From positions 1 to 33,791 of the forward strand of contig JBGCGA010000073.1 of the NCBI GenBank assembly GCA_045110285.1: a stretch of DNA of 33,791 bases, in the 5' to 3' direction. Below, piece after piece: positions 30,961 to 33,791 of this stretch; the first letter of the stretch is position 1; each line of letters opens with the position of its first letter. The DNA is from Putridiphycobacter sp045110285 (GTDB lineage: Bacteria; Bacteroidota; Bacteroidia; Flavobacteriales_D; Crocinitomicaceae). A program made the position numbers and the translations under genes. The notes beneath the pieces are model-generated. The model was not told the origin of the DNA and searched no databases. It saw only the letters and a program-made list of their open reading frames with translations.

Positions 30961-31938
30961 TTAGTTTTTAATTTGACAAGTGACTAACCTATCTATTATT
31001 ACATTGGCCTTTTGTGGAATAGAATATTTAGCTTGATATGAATAAGTTTGTAAACCAGTTATTCTAATTGGTTTATTCAATACAGATACTTCGTGACCAA
31101 TGCCGCGTTGAACAATAAAACCACTGTTTTTAAACTTTATATTTCCAAAATAGTCACCTTGCGGATAATCGTGTTTGTATGTCACATCAATAGGAATCCA
31201 CCCATAATTGGCTAAATAAAAATCTGCCCAAACATGTAAGGAACCATCAGGTCTAAACCCCATTAAATGTCGTGCTGGAATGCCCTTCATTCTCAATAAA
31301 GTAATAAATACACTACTTAAATTGCCACAATCGCCCACCCGATTTTTAAGTGTAAATACTAAACTTTTAAAGCCCGACAATGGCAAGCCATATTTAAAAG
31401 TTTTTGCCACATACAAATAGCAATTTCTGGCGTAGTCAATCACACCTTCACTGCTTTCCCATATCAAGTCGGAGATCTGCATTAATTGTTTTTGCTCCAC
31501 GTTTATAAATGGGAAGTTTGAACCTATGTAATTTTTATAATTTGGATCGGTTTTGTTATAAGAGTAAATGGAATCTATGGCTTTTAAGTTAATAGAAACA
31601 TCAAAAACCTGAACTGTAAATTTATTTTGTAAAATTACTTTCTTCCCTAATTCAGCTTTTTTTCCGAGAGCTAAATTGTAGTAGGTACAAGAATCACCTG
31701 CGCTACCTAGGTTAACAATTTTTGCTTGACTGTCAACGACACGTTTTATACATTTTTGATATTCATTTCCAGTAAAACAAGCCAAAAACAGGTCTGTTTT
31801 TGATAAACCAGCACCCTTATGAAACACGGTAGTTTTAATATTAATGTGAAAGGTTTGAGGATTAGATTTTTTAAAAAAACTATTTCCCCATAAAGGCAGA
31901 CTGAGAAGAACGGAAATAAGGAAAATAGATTCTTTCAT
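30961..31938 (-). CDS. Secreted transglutaminase-like (cysteine protease-fold) protein
   Basis: A 325-residue exported protein (signal peptide about 1-19). The C-terminal half is a transglutaminase-like domain with the full catalytic triad: Cys204 in Arg-Val-Gly-Asp-Cys-Gly, His235 in Ser-Leu-His-Val-Trp, and Asp251 in Pro-Ile-Asp-Val-Thr. Bacterial members are usually peptidases or amidases of the envelope rather than crosslinkers. The N-terminal 150 residues are a beta-rich region with several Cys and no clear family. The substrate is unknown. It converges with the helicase gene; I find no terminator in the 98 bases between. Confidence 0.87.
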   Translation of the reverse strand: MKESIFLISVLLSLPLWGNSFFKKSNPQTFHINIKTTVFHKGAGLSKTDLFLACFTGNEYQKCIKRVVDSQAKIVNLGSAGDSCTYYNLALGKKAELGKKVILQNKFTVQVFDVSINLKAIDSIYSYNKTDPNYKNYIGSNFPFINVEQKQLMQISDLIWESSEGVIDYARNCYLYVAKTFKYGLPLSGFKSLVFTLKNRVGDCGNLSSVFITLLRMKGIPARHLMGFRPDGSLHVWADFYLANYGWIPIDVTYKHDYPQGDYFGNIKFKNSGFIVQRGIGHEVSVLNKPIRITGLQTYSYQAKYSIPQKANVIIDRLVTCQIKN

Positions 31939-32056
31939 AAATCAATTTGTAAAGCCTATGCAGTCTTTACTAAGCAAAAATGTCTGTTTTTATATTTAGA
32001 TGCTATGGGTATAAATATTCCACAAATAATTCCTGATTTTTTTCTCAGTTCAAAAC

Positions 32057-32599
32057 CTACCATGCATTCTCGTAAGCCTCCAACAGCCATGCTTTCAATT
32101 CATCATTTACTTCTTTTGGGTCCGTAATTTTCACCCTGTGCGTACACATGGTTCCAAACGGCCCTGAGTTTTCGAGCCGACCACTTGTTGGTTTACCTTT
32201 TAACTTTACCCCTAAATCTATTCGGCTTTTTGTGGCTGGCTTAATTAAAGCGAATTGCTTTTTTCTAATAATGCTTACTGTAGTTTTTTTGGGAGTAATA
32301 ATCACATCATTTCCAAACGATTTAACCATGGCTAATAACTGGTCGTATATTGGAATTAAGCTCTTTTTTCCTTGATATTGCGCATCAACTAGGTCAACAG
32401 GTGCCTCATCATCCTGTTTTGACAGTGCCACAATTGTATTTGCAAAGCCATGAGTAACATTATGTTCCTTTTTTAAATAATTTACAGCTTCTGAATGTTT
32501 AGAAAAAGACTGTGTATTTAACACGATCTTCCACTCCGCTAAAGACTTACCTGTTTTGGCAGGCATATTATCTATCATTGTTTGTAATGCTTTATCCAT
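32057..32599 (-). CDS. DUF4287/DUF5655 domain protein
   Basis: A 180-residue cytoplasmic protein. Residues 1-60 match DUF4287 (Lys-Thr-Gly-Lys-Ser-Leu-x-Glu-Trp and Val-Thr-His-Gly-Phe-Ala-Asn), and residues about 75-180 match DUF5655, a domain that also occurs alone. No enzymatic role is established. A weak -7 candidate (TATATTTA) lies in the 20-base gap after the upstream lipoprotein gene, so it may be transcribed both with that gene and separately. Confidence 0.85.
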   Translation of the reverse strand: MDKALQTMIDNMPAKTGKSLAEWKIVLNTQSFSKHSEAVNYLKKEHNVTHGFANTIVALSKQDDEAPVDLVDAQYQGKKSLIPIYDQLLAMVKSFGNDVIITPKKTTVSIIRKKQFALIKPATKSRIDLGVKLKGKPTSGRLENSGPFGTMCTHRVKITDPKEVNDELKAWLLEAYENAW

Positions 32600-32619
32600 G
32601 GTTTAATTTTTAAATATAC

Positions 32620-33270
32620 TTAATCAGTAAATACATTTTCATACTCAAAATCACCCAATGCAATTTTAAAGCTATCTTTTTCCTGAACCAATGTCAAGCT
32701 GTTTTTAAGGTAAAAATTACGGACATCTCTAATCTCATGGGTGTTGATTTCAAAAAAACCTTTTTGAACGGTGTCGGAATCCATTTTAAACTTTATTAAT
32801 TCAAAAGCCAAGAACTCTTCTGTGAATGTTGGCATTAGTACAACCACGTCCTCCCCTCCGAATTGTTTTAAGATTTTAATCTCCTCGATCGATAATTCAA
32901 GTGATGTGTCGTAAAAATAATTAAACTCCGTCTGTGCTGTTTTATCATTAATGTTTAATAAACAGACTTCTGTTTGCAAATCAATATCAAGTGCTAGTTC
33001 TACCGAATCTGCTATGAATTCATAATTCATTTGCTTAGAATCATGGCTGACTAAATTTGTGGTAAAATCCAGTTCCTTAAATAGAAAATGAGGCTCGACA
33101 CTTTCCTTTTCAGTTAATTGTGCCAAATTGTCTACCAAATTATCTGTAGTTAATTGAAGGGAATTCTTAATGGTTTTTTCATTAGCTTGATTACACGAGC
33201 ATGTTACTATTGTCATTAGAAGTGCTATAAGATATTGAAGCGTATGGAGGGTTAATAATGAAATTTTCAT
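32620..33270 (-). CDS. Predicted lipoprotein of unknown function
   Basis: A 216-residue protein. Its N-terminal hydrophobic segment ends in Thr-Cys-Ser-Cys, with Cys26 as the likely lipidated residue (lipobox Val-Thr-Cys-Ser-Cys is imperfect). The mature part is acidic and rich in Glu, Asp and Thr, with alternating strand-like segments. No family is recognised. It is followed after 20 bases by the DUF4287 gene, and preceded by a 54-base gap after the gene at the window edge. Confidence 0.7.
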   Translation of the reverse strand: MKISLLTLHTLQYLIALLMTIVTCSCNQANEKTIKNSLQLTTDNLVDNLAQLTEKESVEPHFLFKELDFTTNLVSHDSKQMNYEFIADSVELALDIDLQTEVCLLNINDKTAQTEFNYFYDTSLELSIEEIKILKQFGGEDVVVLMPTFTEEFLAFELIKFKMDSDTVQKGFFEINTHEIRDVRNFYLKNSLTLVQEKDSFKIALGDFEYENVFTD

Positions 33271-33324
33271 GCAGCTATTAAATTACGATCCGATAGATAA
33301 ATGTAAGTAATATTTCAACTAGCA

Positions 33325-33791
33325 CTACTTTACCGGAACATCAAGCCTTTTTTTATCCGAAAATGTTGGATAGCTTGATTCTTGAATGCTTATTTTCTCC
33401 ACGGTTAATTTGCCAGCCTGTTTACTGACCAAAAAACCAACTTCGTAAGGCTGATTACTAGGCAATATTTCAAGCCAAATCAAACCAGCTACATTAAAAT
33501 TGGTTTCAGTTTTAACATTAATGCTTTGGTAATATGTCGTTTGTTTCCTCACAAACCGCCCTTTTTTACCTGACCTCCCGTCTACTTCTTGCCAAGTTAA
33601 TGGCCTCTCAACTAATTCACCGGTTAACGACAAATATTCTGTATTTGCCGTAGAAAATATTAAGCGTTGGAGCAAACCTTCGGAATGTGGCGACACAAAA
33701 TAATAGCCAGAATCTGTTGTAATTTCAAAAACTAAAGTCATTTCGCCTGTTTCAGCCTCCTCAATAGCAAATGAAACATTGAACTGGGGGG
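33325..33791 (-). CDS. Protein of unknown function, cut by the right window edge
   Basis: The frame stays open from the stop at 33325 to the last base of the window, with no stop in the 50 bases before the first visible ATG (33741), so the gene very likely starts beyond the window. At least 154 residues of the C-terminal part are visible: strand-rich, with Trp and aromatic residues at regular intervals and no membrane segment. It resembles a periplasmic beta-sandwich, but no family is recognised. Confidence 0.6.
   Translation of the reverse strand, partial: PQFNVSFAIEEAETGEMTLVFEITTDSGYYFVSPHSEGLLQRLIFSTANTEYLSLTGELVERPLTWQEVDGRSGKKGRFVRKQTTYYQSINVKTETNFNVAGLIWLEILPSNQPYEVGFLVSKQAGKLTVEKISIQESSYPTFSDKKRLDVPVK

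Noticed and set aside
1..33791. tRNA, rRNA, CRISPR array or prophage
   Set aside because: No cloverleaf-like sequence, rRNA motif, regular repeat-spacer pattern or phage gene is visible in the window.

Overview
The window looks like a contiguous piece of a Bacteroidota chromosome, most like a free-living Flavobacteriia-type lineage. Evidence: low G+C (roughly one third by eye), A-rich leaders with no Shine-Dalgarno sequences, repeated TAnnTTTG -7 promoter elements (the phylum's sigma-factor consensus), many short lipoproteins and secreted proteins, and the characteristic block DUF3822 - rsmD - coaD. I see no rRNA, tRNA, insertion sequence, prophage or CRISPR array. Coding density is high: no gene-free stretch reaches 300 bases, and the largest gaps (about 100-170 bases) hold promoters, terminators or operator-like repeats.

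Layout. 1-2836 (+): the end of an unidentified gene, a small membrane protein, a lipoprotein alpha/beta hydrolase and a secreted protein. 2833-5658 (-): uvrA, whose stop overlaps the convergent gene's stop. 5768-8452 (+): a Nif3-like metal protein, a coiled-coil zinc-ribbon protein, a terminator and fabG. 8580-9299 (-): an XRE regulator with a small membrane protein, divergent from an AtoE-type short-chain fatty acid transporter and a small membrane protein (9397-11287, +). 11318-14260 (-): a large secreted CotH-kinase/beta-helix protein. 14331-15501 (-): the rpsF-rpsR-rplI ribosomal operon with a textbook promoter and terminator. 15634-19701 (+): dnaX, a MATE exporter and fmt. 19874-20932 (+): HU and an RluA-type pseudouridine synthase. 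20938-21636 (-): a glycosyltransferase. 21703-25152 (+): DUF547 protein, a secreted protein, a cytochrome c lipoprotein, folD and an archaemetzincin-like lipoprotein. 25164-29323 (-): one operon of five genes (membrane protein, DUF3822, rsmD, coaD, thioredoxin-fold protein without redox cysteines). 29438-30862 (+): a RecD-like helicase. 30961 to the right edge (-): a transglutaminase-like protein, a DUF4287/DUF5655 protein, a lipoprotein and a gene cut by the window edge.

Most of the content is housekeeping: DNA repair and replication (uvrA, dnaX, RecD-like helicase, HU), translation (ribosomal proteins, fmt, rsmD, RluA), cofactors (coaD, folD) and fatty acid synthesis (fabG). Envelope proteins of unknown role lie between these genes.

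The most notable signal is in dnaX. The zero-frame ORF stops right after a run of twelve A residues, at the end of clamp-loader domain III, while the -1 frame stays open from the run to a normal DnaX C-terminus. The genome as written therefore encodes a gamma-like protein directly and needs -1 frameshifting or transcriptional slippage to make tau. A perfect 8-bp hairpin sits two bases before the A run. The alternative is a homopolymer length error in the assembly. Other points of interest are promoter elements so close to ATG codons that leaderless mRNAs are likely, facing promoter elements forming an inverted repeat, and a bacterial archaemetzincin lipoprotein.
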